From contig NZ_JANFAU010000015.1 in assembly GCF_026130605.1 (NCBI RefSeq), positions 1-64,000 of the forward strand: a stretch of 64,000 nt of DNA, in the 5' to 3' direction. Under the pieces are notes generated by a model. It did not search any database, had not been told where the DNA came from, and worked only from the letters and a program-made list of their open reading frames with translations. Position 1 is the first letter of the stretch; each line of letters begins with the position of its first letter. Shown one piece after another: positions 15,872 through 25,171 of this stretch. The translations under genes and the position numbers were made by a program. The stretch comes from Sphingomonas lycopersici (GTDB lineage Bacteria > Pseudomonadota > Alphaproteobacteria > Sphingomonadales > Sphingomonadaceae).

Positions 15872-18577
15872 ATGTCGAACCGTTGTGACCGCCTGCGCGG
15901 CGCGCTGCTCCGCGGCACCGCCGGCACCGCCATCCTGCTGACCTCGCTCGCCGCCGGCGCGGCGATCGCGCAGACCGCGCCGGCGCCCGCCGCCGGGGAA
16001 TCGACCGCCGCCGAGGCGCAGACTGATATCGTCGTCACCGGTTCGCGCATCGACAAGGCGGGCTTCGACGCGCCGACCCCGACCACCGTGGTCGGCGAGG
16101 CCGATCTGCGCATCGGCGCGCGTCCGAGCATCGCGCAGGCGCTCAACGATCTGCCGCAGTTCCGCGCGACGCAGACCCCGACCAGCACCGTCGCCAACAC
16201 CAATTCCTCCTCCTCGGCGATGGATTTGCGCGGGCTGGGCGTGACGCGCACGCTGACCTTGCTCAACAACCGCCGCTTCACCGGCTCGGCCGATTTGAAC
16301 ACGATCCCGCAGAACATGCTCAAGCGGGTCGAGGTCGTCACCGGCGGCGCCAGCGCGGCCTGGGGCTCGGGCGCAGTCGGCGGCGTGGTCAATCTGATCC
16401 TCGACGATAAATTGCAGGGCCTGACGGTCGGCGCGCAGAACGGCATTTCCTCGCGCGGCGACGGCCACCGCTACAGCTTCAACGGCTCGTTCGGCACCAG
16501 CTTCGCCGGCGGCCGCGGTCATTTCATGATCGGCGGCGAATATCAGCAGGATATGGGCATTTCGAACCGCTTCTCGCGGCCCAATGTCGGCAGCACCGAT
16601 CTGTTCTCGCCGGTCGGCGGCGCGAACGGACATAAGCTCATCCTGTCGCGCGACGTGTTCTACGCCAATTACGGCACCAACGGCCTGATCACCAGTGCCG
16701 GGGCGCTCAAGGGCCAGACCTTCAACGCCGACGGGTCGCTGCGCCCGTTCCAATTCGGCCAGGTCGGGGTCGGCGGCACCACGATGGTCGGCGGCGAGGG
16801 CGTCTCGTCGAACAGCGAACATACGCTGACCAACCCCTATCAGCGCTACAACAGCTACGCCCGCGTCAGCTATGAAGTCGGCCAGGCCAATTTCTGGGCC
16901 GATGCAACGTTCAGCCGCATCTGGGCGAAATATCCCTTCTATGCCGAAACCGGCAGCTATGCGCTGAAGGCGACCAACCCCTATGTCCAGCAGGCGCTGG
17001 GCGCCGCGGCGACCGACATCACGGTCGGGCGCGTGTTCGAGGATTACGGCATGCGCACCTTCGGGTTCAGCCGCCGCAACATCGAGGGCGCGATCGGGGT
17101 CGACGGCACGATCGGCGACGGCAAGTGGAAGTACAGCGCTTATTATGCGCACGGCGAACTGCGCAACGCGCAGAGCTATGACAATCAGATCACCGGCGCG
17201 AACCTCAAGAACGCGCTCGACGCGGTGCGTGACGGCAGCGGCAATATCGTCTGCCGCGATGCGCTGACCAACCCCAACACCGCCTGCCGCCCGCTCAACA
17301 TCCTCGGCGCGGGCCGCGCCGATCCGGCCGCGGTGCGCTATGTGTTCGGCAACCAGGCGAGCGTGGTCTACACCACCAAGCTCGACACCACCGGCTTCTC
17401 GTTGCGTGGCGACGCCTTCAACACCTGGGCTGGCCCGGTCTCGGTCGCGGTCGGCGGCGAGGCGCGGTGGGAGAGCATCACCACCAACTCGCTCGATCCG
17501 ACCTCGGCCGCGGGCGGGTTCAGCCGCTTCAACTTCTCGCCGCTCAACGGCGGGTTCAACGTCCAGGAAGGCTTCGGCGAAGTCGCCATCCCGCTGCTCG
17601 ACCAGCCGTTCAGCAAGCTCGATATCAACGGCGCGGCGCGGTACAGCCACTATAGCACCTCGGGCGGCATCTGGTCGTGGAAGGTCGGCGCGACCGATCG
17701 TATCTTCGACAACCTGCTCCTGCGTTTCTCGCGCTCGCGCGACATCCGCTCGGGCAGCCTGACCGAGCTGTACACGACCGTGGCGACCAGCTTCTTCTCC
17801 GTCGCGGAGAACGGCAATACCTATACGGTGACCCGCTATGCCGGCGGCAATCCGCGACTGCGCCCGGAAATCGGCAGCACGCTGACGCTCGGCGCGGTGT
17901 TCACGCCGACGGCGATCCGTGGCCTCAACCTCTCGGTCGATTATTATAAGATCGACATCCAGGACGCGATCGTCTCGCTCGGTGCGCAGGACATCATCAC
18001 GAGCTGCGGGCTGGGCAACAACGCCGCCTGCGCGCAAATCGAGCGCGACGCCAACGGCGCGCCGACAACGATCCGGTCGACCTACATCAACCTCGCGCAA
18101 TATAAGACGCGCGGGCTCGATATGGAGGCATCCTATGTGCTGCCGATGAACCGCATCAGTAGCCTGCCCGGGTCGCTGCGCTTCCGCGTGCTGGCGACCT
18201 ATGTCCCCAAGGTCGAGATCAACAACGGCGTGGCGGTGATCCAGCGCGCGGGCGACGTCGGCGACGGCGTCAGCTTCGGCACGCCGAAGTGGCGCGGGAC
18301 CGGCTCGATCAGCTATTCGAACAGCGATTTCTCGATCGACGCGCGGGTGCGTTATGTCGGCGGCGGGGTCTATGACCACACGCTCGATCTGGCCAACAAC
18401 AAGATCAACAGCCGCACCTATTTCGATCTCGGCGGGCAGGCGACGATCGGCGGGCTGACCTGGTTCGCCAGCGTCAACAATTTGTTCGATCGCAAGCCGC
18501 CGCTGACCACTTATGGCTCGATCTTCTACGATTCGATCGGTCGCTACATCAACGTCGGCGCGAAGGTTCACTTCTGA
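15872..18577 (+). CDS. TonB-dependent outer-membrane receptor
   Basis: A 901-residue receptor. A signal peptide ending GAAIAQ is followed by a TonB-box-like DIVVTGSRI near residue 50. The plug domain contains LRGLGVTRTLTLLNNRR and VEVVTGGASAAWGSGAVGGVVN. A long beta barrel follows, ending in phenylalanine (GAKVHF). The large extracellular loops and sphingomonad-type plug suggest uptake of peptides or glycans rather than classic siderophores, but the ligand is not shown by sequence. It probably works with the preceding exported serine hydrolase, and more loosely with the hydroxyproline-peptide island to its left. A strong terminator follows. Confidence 0.93.
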   Translation: MSNRCDRLRGALLRGTAGTAILLTSLAAGAAIAQTAPAPAAGESTAAEAQTDIVVTGSRIDKAGFDAPTPTTVVGEADLRIGARPSIAQALNDLPQFRATQTPTSTVANTNSSSSAMDLRGLGVTRTLTLLNNRRFTGSADLNTIPQNMLKRVEVVTGGASAAWGSGAVGGVVNLILDDKLQGLTVGAQNGISSRGDGHRYSFNGSFGTSFAGGRGHFMIGGEYQQDMGISNRFSRPNVGSTDLFSPVGGANGHKLILSRDVFYANYGTNGLITSAGALKGQTFNADGSLRPFQFGQVGVGGTTMVGGEGVSSNSEHTLTNPYQRYNSYARVSYEVGQANFWADATFSRIWAKYPFYAETGSYALKATNPYVQQALGAAATDITVGRVFEDYGMRTFGFSRRNIEGAIGVDGTIGDGKWKYSAYYAHGELRNAQSYDNQITGANLKNALDAVRDGSGNIVCRDALTNPNTACRPLNILGAGRADPAAVRYVFGNQASVVYTTKLDTTGFSLRGDAFNTWAGPVSVAVGGEARWESITTNSLDPTSAAGGFSRFNFSPLNGGFNVQEGFGEVAIPLLDQPFSKLDINGAARYSHYSTSGGIWSWKVGATDRIFDNLLLRFSRSRDIRSGSLTELYTTVATSFFSVAENGNTYTVTRYAGGNPRLRPEIGSTLTLGAVFTPTAIRGLNLSVDYYKIDIQDAIVSLGAQDIITSCGLGNNAACAQIERDANGAPTTIRSTYINLAQYKTRGLDMEASYVLPMNRISSLPGSLRFRVLATYVPKVEINNGVAVIQRAGDVGDGVSFGTPKWRGTGSISYSNSDFSIDARVRYVGGGVYDHTLDLANNKINSRTYFDLGGQATIGGLTWFASVNNLFDRKPPLTTYGSIFYDSIGRYINVGAKVHF

Positions 18578-18604
18578 GGCGCCGGCGCAGCTGATGCGAA
18601 AATC

Positions 18605-18640
18605 GGGGGAGCGATCGCCGAAGCGGTCGCTCCCCTTTTT
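18605..18640 (+). terminator. Rho-independent terminator after the TonB receptor gene
   Basis: GGGGAGCGA pairs with TCGCTCCCC and is followed by TTTTT, 28 bases after the receptor stop codon. Sequence from here to 18883 holds no gene, only this terminator and an R1 repeat. Confidence 0.9.
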
Positions 18641-18716
18641 CGTATCGGGCGCACCGGATGACCGTTGCGTTGCCCGGAACAGCTTTGGACCCTAGGGATC
18701 GCGCACGAGACACATC

Positions 18717-18834
18717 CGTTCGCCCCGAGCTTGTGAGGGCACCCATGAAAGTAATATTTTCATGGGACCCGTCGCAGGGCTGCACCTCTTCTTCGGAAGA
18801 AAAGGGCAGGGCTTCGACAAGCTCAGCCCGAACG
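18717..18834. repeat. R1 palindromic repeat, enlarged copy with a nested hairpin
   Basis: Outer arms match the R1 family (CGTTCGCCCCGAGCTTGTG and its counterpart ending GCCCGAACG). This copy is longer than the others (about 118 bp) because a second inverted repeat sits inside its left half (18742-18766). It lies just upstream of the two-component operon. Confidence 0.85.
18742..18766. repeat. Short perfect inverted repeat nested in the R1 copy
   Basis: CCCATGAAA (18742-18750) and TTTCATGGG (18758-18766) flank the AT-only loop GTAATAT apart from its first G. The AT-rich loop contrasts with the GC-rich surroundings. It could be an inserted element or a binding site for the regulator encoded downstream. 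Confidence 0.6.
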
Positions 18835-18883
18835 GGGCTAGGTGATCCCGTTTCGGACGCAATCGCGTCCCAAGGAGGCTGTC

Positions 18884-19549
18884 ATGCGTATCATGCTGGT
18901 GGAGGACGACGCGGCGCTCGCGCGTGGCATCGCCTCGTCGCTCGCGTCGGAGGGGCTGTCGGTCGACATCTTCGGCACCGGCGAGGATGCGCTGATGATC
19001 GCGCCGAGCGAGCCTTATGCCGCGATCGTGCTCGATCTCGGGCTGCCGGGGATGGACGGGATCGATCTGCTCCGCCGGCTGCGCCATGCGGGGGTGGCGA
19101 CCCCGATCCTGATCCTCACCGCACGCGATCGCGTCGACGATCGCATCCTCGGGCTCGACGGCGGCGCCGACGATTATATGGTCAAGCCGTTCGACCCGCG
19201 CGAGCTGCATTCGCGGGTCCGCGCGCTGATGCGCCGCGCGCACGGCACCCCGGCGCCGGTGCTGCGGCTCGGCACGCTCGAATTCGATCGGTCGAGCCGC
19301 ACCGTGTTTCTCGACGGGGTGGTCGTGCCGCTCCGCCCGCGCGAGCTGGCGGTGCTCGAAACGCTGATGACGCGCCCCGGCCGGCTGGTCGGCAAGGAGC
19401 AGCTTTCGGCGGAGGTGTTCAGCTTCGACGACAATGTCGGGATCAACGCGCTGGAGGTCTATGTCGGCCGGCTGCGCCGCAAGCTCGGCGACAACGGGCC
19501 GGCGATCCGCACGGTGCGCGGGCTCGGCTATATGATCGAGGCCGCCTGA
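18884..19549 (+). CDS. OmpR/PhoB-family response regulator
   Basis: A 221-residue two-domain regulator. The receiver has the acidic pocket (LVEDDAA, residues 5-11), the phospho-acceptor Asp51 (AAIVLDLGLPGMDGI) and Lys101 (YMVKPFDPREL). The C-terminal winged helix ends VRGLGYMIEAA. AAGGAGG lies about 5 bases before the ATG at 18884, which excludes a longer upstream frame. The sensor kinase gene starts 3 bp downstream. The TctD-like arrangement suggests control of a nutrient- or envelope-related target, but no target is evident. Confidence 0.95.
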   Translation: MRIMLVEDDAALARGIASSLASEGLSVDIFGTGEDALMIAPSEPYAAIVLDLGLPGMDGIDLLRRLRHAGVATPILILTARDRVDDRILGLDGGADDYMVKPFDPRELHSRVRALMRRAHGTPAPVLRLGTLEFDRSSRTVFLDGVVVPLRPRELAVLETLMTRPGRLVGKEQLSAEVFSFDDNVGINALEVYVGRLRRKLGDNGPAIRTVRGLGYMIEAA

Positions 19550-19552
19550 CCG

Positions 19553-21067
19553 GTGGCGGTGCGGCGCTACAAATCGTTGCAGGCGCGGCTGATCGCGGCA
19601 GTGATGCTGCCGCTGGCGCTGCTCGTCGCGCTGCTCACCGGGATCACCGGCTGGGTCGTCGGGGCGACCGATGCCGACACGCTCGATCGCGTGCTGGTGG
19701 GATCGGTGCGCACCTTGAGCCTCGCCTTCGATCAGCCCCCCGATGTGCGCCAGCGGATCGCGCCGCTCGTCATCCATCTGCTCAAGCGACGCGCGCGGCC
19801 GGTGGTCAATTTCAGCGTCTATCGCGGCAGCGAGGTGCTGATGGGCGATCCGGGGCTCACGCCGCCCGCCGACTATCGCGTGCGCGACGACGGCCCGATC
19901 GATCGCCACCCGCCGGCGCAATTCAAGAAACAGGCGCGCGACACCCAGATGGTGCGCGGCTATATCGATCCGGGCGATGCCGACAGCGTGACCCAGGCGG
20001 CCTATCTGCGCGACGGGATGCTCCACGGCCGCCCGGTGCGGATCGCGACCGAAATCCGCCGGCTGGACGGCGGCCCCGATCTCGTCGCGATCCAGATCGC
20101 CGATTATGTCGACGACCAGACCGCCTATACGCGCGGCTATGCGGTGCAGATCGCGGGCGAGGGGCTCGCGGTGCTCGCGGTGGCGGCGCTGTTGATCTGG
20201 CTGGCGATCGGCTGGGGGCTGCGCCCGTTTGCCGCGCTGACCCGCCAGGTGCGCGACGCGCAGAACGATCCCTCGCTGCAATTCCGTCTTCGGCCACAGC
20301 CCGATATGCCGCGCGAGACGATGCCGTTCGTCGATTCGTTCAACGGGCTGATGACCCGGCTGGAAAAGGCCGATCGCTCGCTGCGTCAGTTCACCTCCAG
20401 CGCCTCGCACCAGATGCGCACCCCGCTGGCGGTGGCGCGGGTGCATCTCGACGTGCTGCGCCGCGCCGGGCCGCATGCGCCGGCGGCGCGCGATGCGATC
20501 GGCGATATCACCCATGCGGTCGAATCGCTCGAGCGGCTGCTGCTCCAGCTGATCGCGCTGGCGCGGACCGACGAGCAATCGATCCAGCCGCTCCAGCCGT
20601 TCGACCTTACCGCGCTCGCCGGGCGCGTCACCGCCGATCGCGCGGCACAGGGCGAGGATGACGAGATCGACATTTCCTTCGCCGCCAGGGGGCCGGTGGC
20701 GGCGCTCGGCGATCCGGCGCTGGCGGGCGAGCTGGCGGGCAATCTGATCGATAATGCGATCCGCTACAATCGCCCCGGCGGCGGGGTGCGCGTGACGGTG
20801 GCGCGCGAAGATGGCGCGGCGCGGCTGACGATCGAGGATGACGGCCCCGGCATCCCCGAAAGCGAGCGCGAAAAGGTGTGGGAGCGTTTCTACCGCATCG
20901 CGCGCGAGGATGCGCCGCTTGGCAGCGGGCTCGGGCTGCCGATCGTCCGCGCGCTTGCCGAGCGGATCGGCGCGAGGGTCGCGCTGGGCGATTGCGCAGA
21001 CGGGAGCGGGCTGCGCGTGACGGTCGATTTCCGGGTGCCGGAGGATGCGTCGCCCGTGGCGGCGTGA
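19553..21067 (+). CDS. Two-component sensor histidine kinase (TctE/QseC-like)
   Basis: A 504-residue membrane kinase. Transmembrane helices are near residues 12-32 and 200-222, with a periplasmic sensing domain of about 165 residues between them (2CSK-N-like). The HisKA domain has phospho-acceptor His286 in SSASHQMRTPL. The ATPase domain has the N box (NLIDNAIRYNRPG), G1 (DDGPGIPE) and G2 (GSGLGLPIVRAL). GTG is the start, 3 bp after the regulator stop, so translation is probably coupled. The signal it senses is unknown; TctE relatives sense tricarboxylates. Confidence 0.94.
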   Translation: MAVRRYKSLQARLIAAVMLPLALLVALLTGITGWVVGATDADTLDRVLVGSVRTLSLAFDQPPDVRQRIAPLVIHLLKRRARPVVNFSVYRGSEVLMGDPGLTPPADYRVRDDGPIDRHPPAQFKKQARDTQMVRGYIDPGDADSVTQAAYLRDGMLHGRPVRIATEIRRLDGGPDLVAIQIADYVDDQTAYTRGYAVQIAGEGLAVLAVAALLIWLAIGWGLRPFAALTRQVRDAQNDPSLQFRLRPQPDMPRETMPFVDSFNGLMTRLEKADRSLRQFTSSASHQMRTPLAVARVHLDVLRRAGPHAPAARDAIGDITHAVESLERLLLQLIALARTDEQSIQPLQPFDLTALAGRVTADRAAQGEDDEIDISFAARGPVAALGDPALAGELAGNLIDNAIRYNRPGGGVRVTVAREDGAARLTIEDDGPGIPESEREKVWERFYRIAREDAPLGSGLGLPIVRALAERIGARVALGDCADGSGLRVTVDFRVPEDASPVAA

Positions 21068-21125
21068 CAGGTTGCCGACAGCCTCTTGAGCTAGGTCGCG
21101 TCGTTGAATGGGGATTACCCAAACC

Positions 21126-21206
21126 CGTTCGGGCTGAGCCAGTCGACGCCCTGTACTTTCTTCCCCCGAAAGAAGTGCAGCCCTTCGACAGGCTCAGGCG
21201 AGCGGG
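21126..21206. repeat. R1 palindromic repeat between kinase and CapA-like genes
   Basis: Arms are CGTTCGGGCTGAGCC and its partner GGCTCAGGCGAGCG around a short variable core. It separates two genes on the same strand and may end the two-component transcript. Confidence 0.85.
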
Positions 21207-21237
21207 TCATTTTGCGTCTGAACAGGGAGAAAGACGG

Positions 21238-22644
21238 ATGGCGGCACGGCGTTTCGGGCGGATCGCAGCATTGGCGACGGCGGTGGCGCTGTGCTGCCTC
21301 ATGGGCACCAATGCGACGGCGAAGGAGCGCAATGCGCTGACCATCACCCCGGTGCCGAGCGCGCCGATCTCCGGCGCGTTCACGCTCACCGCGGTCGGTG
21401 ACCTGATCTATCTCCGCCCGATGCTCGCGACGATCGAACGCAAGTCGCCCGAGATGCTGCGCATCCTGCGCCGCGCCGATGTAACCTTCGGCAATTTCGA
21501 GGAGGTGGTGTTCGATCTCCCGACCTTCAAAGGCGCGCCGCAGGCGGAGTCCGGCGGCACCTGGATGCTCGGCGATCCCAAGGTGGTCGACGATCTCGTC
21601 GCGATGGGGTTCGACGTCGTCAGCACCGCCAACAATCACGCGACCGACTGGGGCGCCGAAGGGCTGCTTGAAACGATCAAGCGGCTCGATGCGGCCAAGC
21701 TGGTCCATGCCGGCACCGGGCGGACGATGGCCGAGGCGCGCAGCCCGCGTTACCTCGATGCGCCGCACGGCCGCGTCGGGCTGGTCGCCGCCACCTCGAC
21801 CTTCACCCCGATGACCCCCGCGGCCGATCCGCTCGGGATGGTGCCGGGGCGGCCGGGCGCCAATGTCATCCGCACGCAGGAGATCGGGCTGGTGTCCGAC
21901 GCCGATCTCGCCACGCTGGCGCGGATCGCGGGGACCAAGCCCGATGCGGCGGTCAAGCTCGGCGAGCGCGTCTATCGCGCCACCCCGTCGCCGCAGTCAC
22001 CGATGACGCTCGACTATGATGCGAATGGGCGCGACGTTGAAGGCAATCTGCGTTCGATCCGTCAGGCCAAGCAGAACGGCAATTTCGTGATCTTCTCGCT
22101 CCACAATCACGAGCCGAGCGAGGCGGTTCAGCAGCCGCCGGCATTCACTGTCGATTTCGCGCATCGCGCGATCGACGCGGGCGCCGATGCCTTCATCACT
22201 CACGGCCCGCACCAATTGCGCGGGATCGAGATCTACAAGGGGCGGCCGATCTTCTATTCGCTCGGCAACTTCGCGATGATGAACAACTCGCTCGATCATC
22301 TGCCGGCCGATATGTACGAGCAGTTCGGCGTCGATCCGGCGAAGGTTACCGCGCCCGAATTCCTCCAGGCGCGCGGCTCGGCGATCTTCGGCGATCCCAA
22401 TCTTTATGAAACGGTGATCGCGGAGAGCCGCTATGTCGACGGCAATGTCGCGGAAATCCGGCTCTATCCGGTCGATTTGGGGGTAACCGCCAAGGGCGCC
22501 GACCGCGGCGTGCCGCACCTCGCCGATCCTGCGACCGGCGCGCGCATCCTCGAGCGGCTCGCGCGGCTGTCGCAGCCGTTCGGGACGAAGATCGCGATCG
22601 ACAAGGGCGTCGGCGTGATCCGGCTTGCGGGCGCGGCGAAATAG
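21238..22644 (+). CDS. Exported CapA-family (poly-gamma-glutamate capsule-type) metallophosphatase-like protein
   Basis: A 468-residue protein with a signal peptide (GRIAALATAVALCCLMG). The CapA fold motifs are FTLTAVGDLIYLRP at the start, VTFGNFEEVVFD, VVSTANNHATDWGAEGL and the C-terminal HGPHQLRGIEIYKGRPIFYS. These align with the metal-binding Asp, Asn and His positions of calcineurin-like CapA proteins. In Bacillus, CapA is tied to poly-gamma-glutamate export, but no capB or capC genes are near, so that role is not supported here. A GGGAGAAAG element precedes the ATG at 21238. Confidence 0.87.
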   Translation: MAARRFGRIAALATAVALCCLMGTNATAKERNALTITPVPSAPISGAFTLTAVGDLIYLRPMLATIERKSPEMLRILRRADVTFGNFEEVVFDLPTFKGAPQAESGGTWMLGDPKVVDDLVAMGFDVVSTANNHATDWGAEGLLETIKRLDAAKLVHAGTGRTMAEARSPRYLDAPHGRVGLVAATSTFTPMTPAADPLGMVPGRPGANVIRTQEIGLVSDADLATLARIAGTKPDAAVKLGERVYRATPSPQSPMTLDYDANGRDVEGNLRSIRQAKQNGNFVIFSLHNHEPSEAVQQPPAFTVDFAHRAIDAGADAFITHGPHQLRGIEIYKGRPIFYSLGNFAMMNNSLDHLPADMYEQFGVDPAKVTAPEFLQARGSAIFGDPNLYETVIAESRYVDGNVAEIRLYPVDLGVTAKGADRGVPHLADPATGARILERLARLSQPFGTKIAIDKGVGVIRLAGAAK

Positions 22645-22667
22645 GTTGAGCCAATCGACATTTTATC

Positions 22668-22750
22668 GTCATGCCGGACTTGATCCGGCATCCAGAGCAA
22701 CGGGCGAAGGAGTTCGCGACTCTGATTGCCGGGTCGAGCCCGGCATGACG
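22668..22750. repeat. Palindromic repeat with ATGCCGG ends (R4 type)
   Basis: Outer arms GTCATGCCGGACTTGATCCGGC and a matching reversed copy with CGGGTCGAGCCCGGCATGAC form a long hairpin with a 40-bp centre. It lies between two exported-protein genes on the same strand. Confidence 0.85.
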
Positions 22751-22785
22751 GTGAATGGTGTCGTGAAGATAAAAGAGGGGATCTG

Positions 22786-24066
22786 ATGAAGCGTTTTTCG
22801 ATGTTGCTTTCCGTTGCGGCCGTGCTCGCGACGCCCGCCGCCGCCAAGCCGGCCGGCGATACCGAGGCGATGATGCGCGCGCTTTACGGCAGCCGCGCGT
22901 TCAACGTCGCGCGCCAGTCGCTTGCGGCGGACTACGATCGCATCGTCAGCGAGATCACCACGCTGACCGAAATCCCCGCGCCGCCATTCAAGGAAGCCAA
23001 GCGCGCCGCCGCCTATCTGGAGATGCTGCGCGCTGCCGGGCTCACCGATGTCGAGGCGGATGAAGAAGGCAATGTGATGGGGCTGCGCAAGGGGACCGGC
23101 GGCGGCACGCTACTGGTCGTCGCGGCGCATCTCGACACCGTCTTCCCCGAGGGCACCGACACCAAGGTGCGCCGCGAGGGCAATTATCTCAACGCCCCCG
23201 GCGTCGGCGACGATACCTCGAGCCTGCCGGTGCTGCTCGCCTTCATCCGCGCGCTCGACAAGGCGGGGATCCGCACCAGGAGCGACATCCTGTTCATGGG
23301 CGACGTCGGCGAGGAAGGGCCGGGCGATCTGCGCGGGATGCGGCATCTGTTCAACAAGGGGAAGTATAAGGGCCGCATCGCGCAGTTCATCTCGGTCGAG
23401 CCGGGGCGCGACCGCGTGACCAACGGCGGGGTCGGCTCGAAGCGCTATAAGATCACCTTCAAGGGGCCCGGCGGGCACAGCTTCGGCGCGTTCGGGCTGG
23501 TCAACCCGGCCTATGCGATGGCCGATGCGATGGTCGAATTCGGCAAGATGAAGGTGCCGGCGAACCCCAAGACGACCTATAATGTCGGCGTGGTCGAGGG
23601 CGGCACCTCGGTCAATTCGATCCCGTTCGAAACCGCGATGACGGTCGACATGCGCTCGGTCGATGCCGGCGAGCTGGCGAAGGAAGACGCCTATCTGAAA
23701 TCGATCCTCGACCCCGCGGTCGCGCGCGAGAATGCGGCGCGCTCCACCGCCAAGGGCAAGATCGAGTATAAGCTCGAACTGATCGGTGATCGCCCGGTCG
23801 GCCACACCGCGCCCGATGTGGCGTTGGTCAAGACCGCGATGGCGGCGATCGCGATCGGCGGCGGCAAGCCCGAACTCGAGAGCAGCTCGACCGATTCCAA
23901 CCTGCCGATGAGCCTCGGCATCCCGGCGGTGACGATCGGTTCGGGCTTCCACACCGAACGCTCGCACGCGCCCGACGAGCGGCTGCTGCTCGATCGCGAC
24001 GAGACCGTGCGTTACATGACGATGAGCCTCGCGACCGTGATCGGCGCGGCGGGCATCGCGAAATAA
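22786..24066 (+). CDS. Exported M20-family metallopeptidase
   Basis: A 426-residue protein with a signal peptide (MKRFSMLLSVAAVLATPAAA). The di-zinc M20 active site is complete: His115 and Asp117 in VVAAHLDTVFPEG, bridging Asp142/143 in GVGDDTSSLP, and the general base and ligand pair Glu176-Glu177 in DVGEEGPGDLRG. A late His is in GFHTERSHAPDER. The dimerisation domain (FKGPGGHSFGAFG) is also present. It resembles tripeptidase PepT-type enzymes acting in the periplasm. GAGGGG lies before the ATG at 22786. The stop is 1 bp from that of the convergent ABC permease gene. Confidence 0.92.
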   Translation: MKRFSMLLSVAAVLATPAAAKPAGDTEAMMRALYGSRAFNVARQSLAADYDRIVSEITTLTEIPAPPFKEAKRAAAYLEMLRAAGLTDVEADEEGNVMGLRKGTGGGTLLVVAAHLDTVFPEGTDTKVRREGNYLNAPGVGDDTSSLPVLLAFIRALDKAGIRTRSDILFMGDVGEEGPGDLRGMRHLFNKGKYKGRIAQFISVEPGRDRVTNGGVGSKRYKITFKGPGGHSFGAFGLVNPAYAMADAMVEFGKMKVPANPKTTYNVGVVEGGTSVNSIPFETAMTVDMRSVDAGELAKEDAYLKSILDPAVARENAARSTAKGKIEYKLELIGDRPVGHTAPDVALVKTAMAAIAIGGGKPELESSSTDSNLPMSLGIPAVTIGSGFHTERSHAPDERLLLDRDETVRYMTMSLATVIGAAGIAK

Positions 24067-24067
24067 G

Positions 24068-25171
24068 TCAGGCGGTGCGCGGGCGATACCGCCATAGCGC
24101 GATTGCGCCGTAGAGCAGGATCAGCGCGGCGAGATTGATCAGCTCGCCGCGCTGTTCGCTGAGCGACGCGCCCATCTGGTTGACCCCGACCATCAGCCGG
24201 ATCCCGGGGGTGGTGGGCAGCAGTTTCGCGGCGAGCGTCAGCCAGTGCGGGGTCGCTTCCTTCGGCCATGACAGGCCCGAGAGGAAGAAGATCGGCACCG
24301 AGGTGACGATCCACAATTGGATCGGCCGCTCGCGCGTGCGGAAGAAGCTGCCGAGCGCGAGCGCCCCCGCAACGGTCGCGGCGACGAACAGGGCCGCGGA
24401 GGCGAGCAGCGCCACCGGATCGGCTTGCGCGCGCGGATAATCCTGGAACCAGAAGACGAAGCCGGTGAACCACGCGACATTGGCGCAGCCGATGACGAAG
24501 AACGCCAGCGCGATCCCCAGCAATGTGCGCGGCGCGAAGCTCAGCGCGCCCTGCTGCTCGCGCATCGTCGCGGCCAGCAGGGCGAGACCCATCAGGAGCG
24601 TCTGCTGGATGATGAGGAAGGCGACCCCCGGGAAGATCGTCGCGCCATAGCCTTCGCGGGTGTTGAACAGCGGGCGCTGGATCATCGCCAGCGCAGGCGG
24701 GGCGGGCGCGCCCTGCGCCATCGCCTGATCGACCGCCGCCTCGCGCCCGACCGCGCCGAGCGCCGCGCCGACCCCGGCGAGCGCGGTGCTGGTGCGCAGC
24801 AGATAGGCGCCGTTGCCGTAGAGCGCGACCACGCCCTGCCCGCCGGAGAGGATGCGCCGCTCGAACCCCTCCGGGATCACCACGATCGCGCCGACCTGCC
24901 GTGCCTTGAGCAAGCGCAACGCCGCGGCGGGGGAGGGCGGGCGCGCGGTCACCTCGGCCTGTTGCACCGCGCGCAGCCGTATTTCGAGCGCGCGGCTGGT
25001 GCCGCTGTGATCCATATCGACCACCGCGACCGGCATCCGCTCCGCCACCTCGCCCGAATAGGCCGATGGGTAGAAAAAGGCGTAGAGGATGCACGATCCG
25101 ATCAGCAGCATCATCGCCGAACTGTCGGACAGGATCGCGCGAAAGGTGGCGAGAAAGGCGCGCCCGATCAT
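24068..25171 (-). CDS. ABC-2 type permease, second of a pair
   Basis: A 367-residue membrane protein. It has an N-terminal helix, a periplasmic domain of about 150 residues (VAVVDMDHSGTSRALEIRL) and a C-terminal block of five helices, as in YhhJ/YbhR-type ABC-2 exporters. The ATG at 25171 overlaps the stop of the first permease gene by 4 bp (ATGA). It ends the operon OMF-MFP-permease-permease. No ATP-binding subunit is encoded next to it, which is odd for an ABC exporter. Confidence 0.88.
   Translation of the reverse strand: MIGRAFLATFRAILSDSSAMMLLIGSCILYAFFYPSAYSGEVAERMPVAVVDMDHSGTSRALEIRLRAVQQAEVTARPPSPAAALRLLKARQVGAIVVIPEGFERRILSGGQGVVALYGNGAYLLRTSTALAGVGAALGAVGREAAVDQAMAQGAPAPPALAMIQRPLFNTREGYGATIFPGVAFLIIQQTLLMGLALLAATMREQQGALSFAPRTLLGIALAFFVIGCANVAWFTGFVFWFQDYPRAQADPVALLASAALFVAATVAGALALGSFFRTRERPIQLWIVTSVPIFFLSGLSWPKEATPHWLTLAAKLLPTTPGIRLMVGVNQMGASLSEQRGELINLAALILLYGAIALWRYRPRTA

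Noticed and set aside
15536..18571. About 1000-codon minus-strand frame opposite the TonB receptor
   Set aside because: Composition is dominated by Arg, Ala and Gly with no recognisable fold. The receptor on + has plug and barrel motifs.
21238..22644. Poly-gamma-glutamate capsule locus
   Set aside because: Only the CapA-like protein is present. The capB, capC and capE partners are missing.
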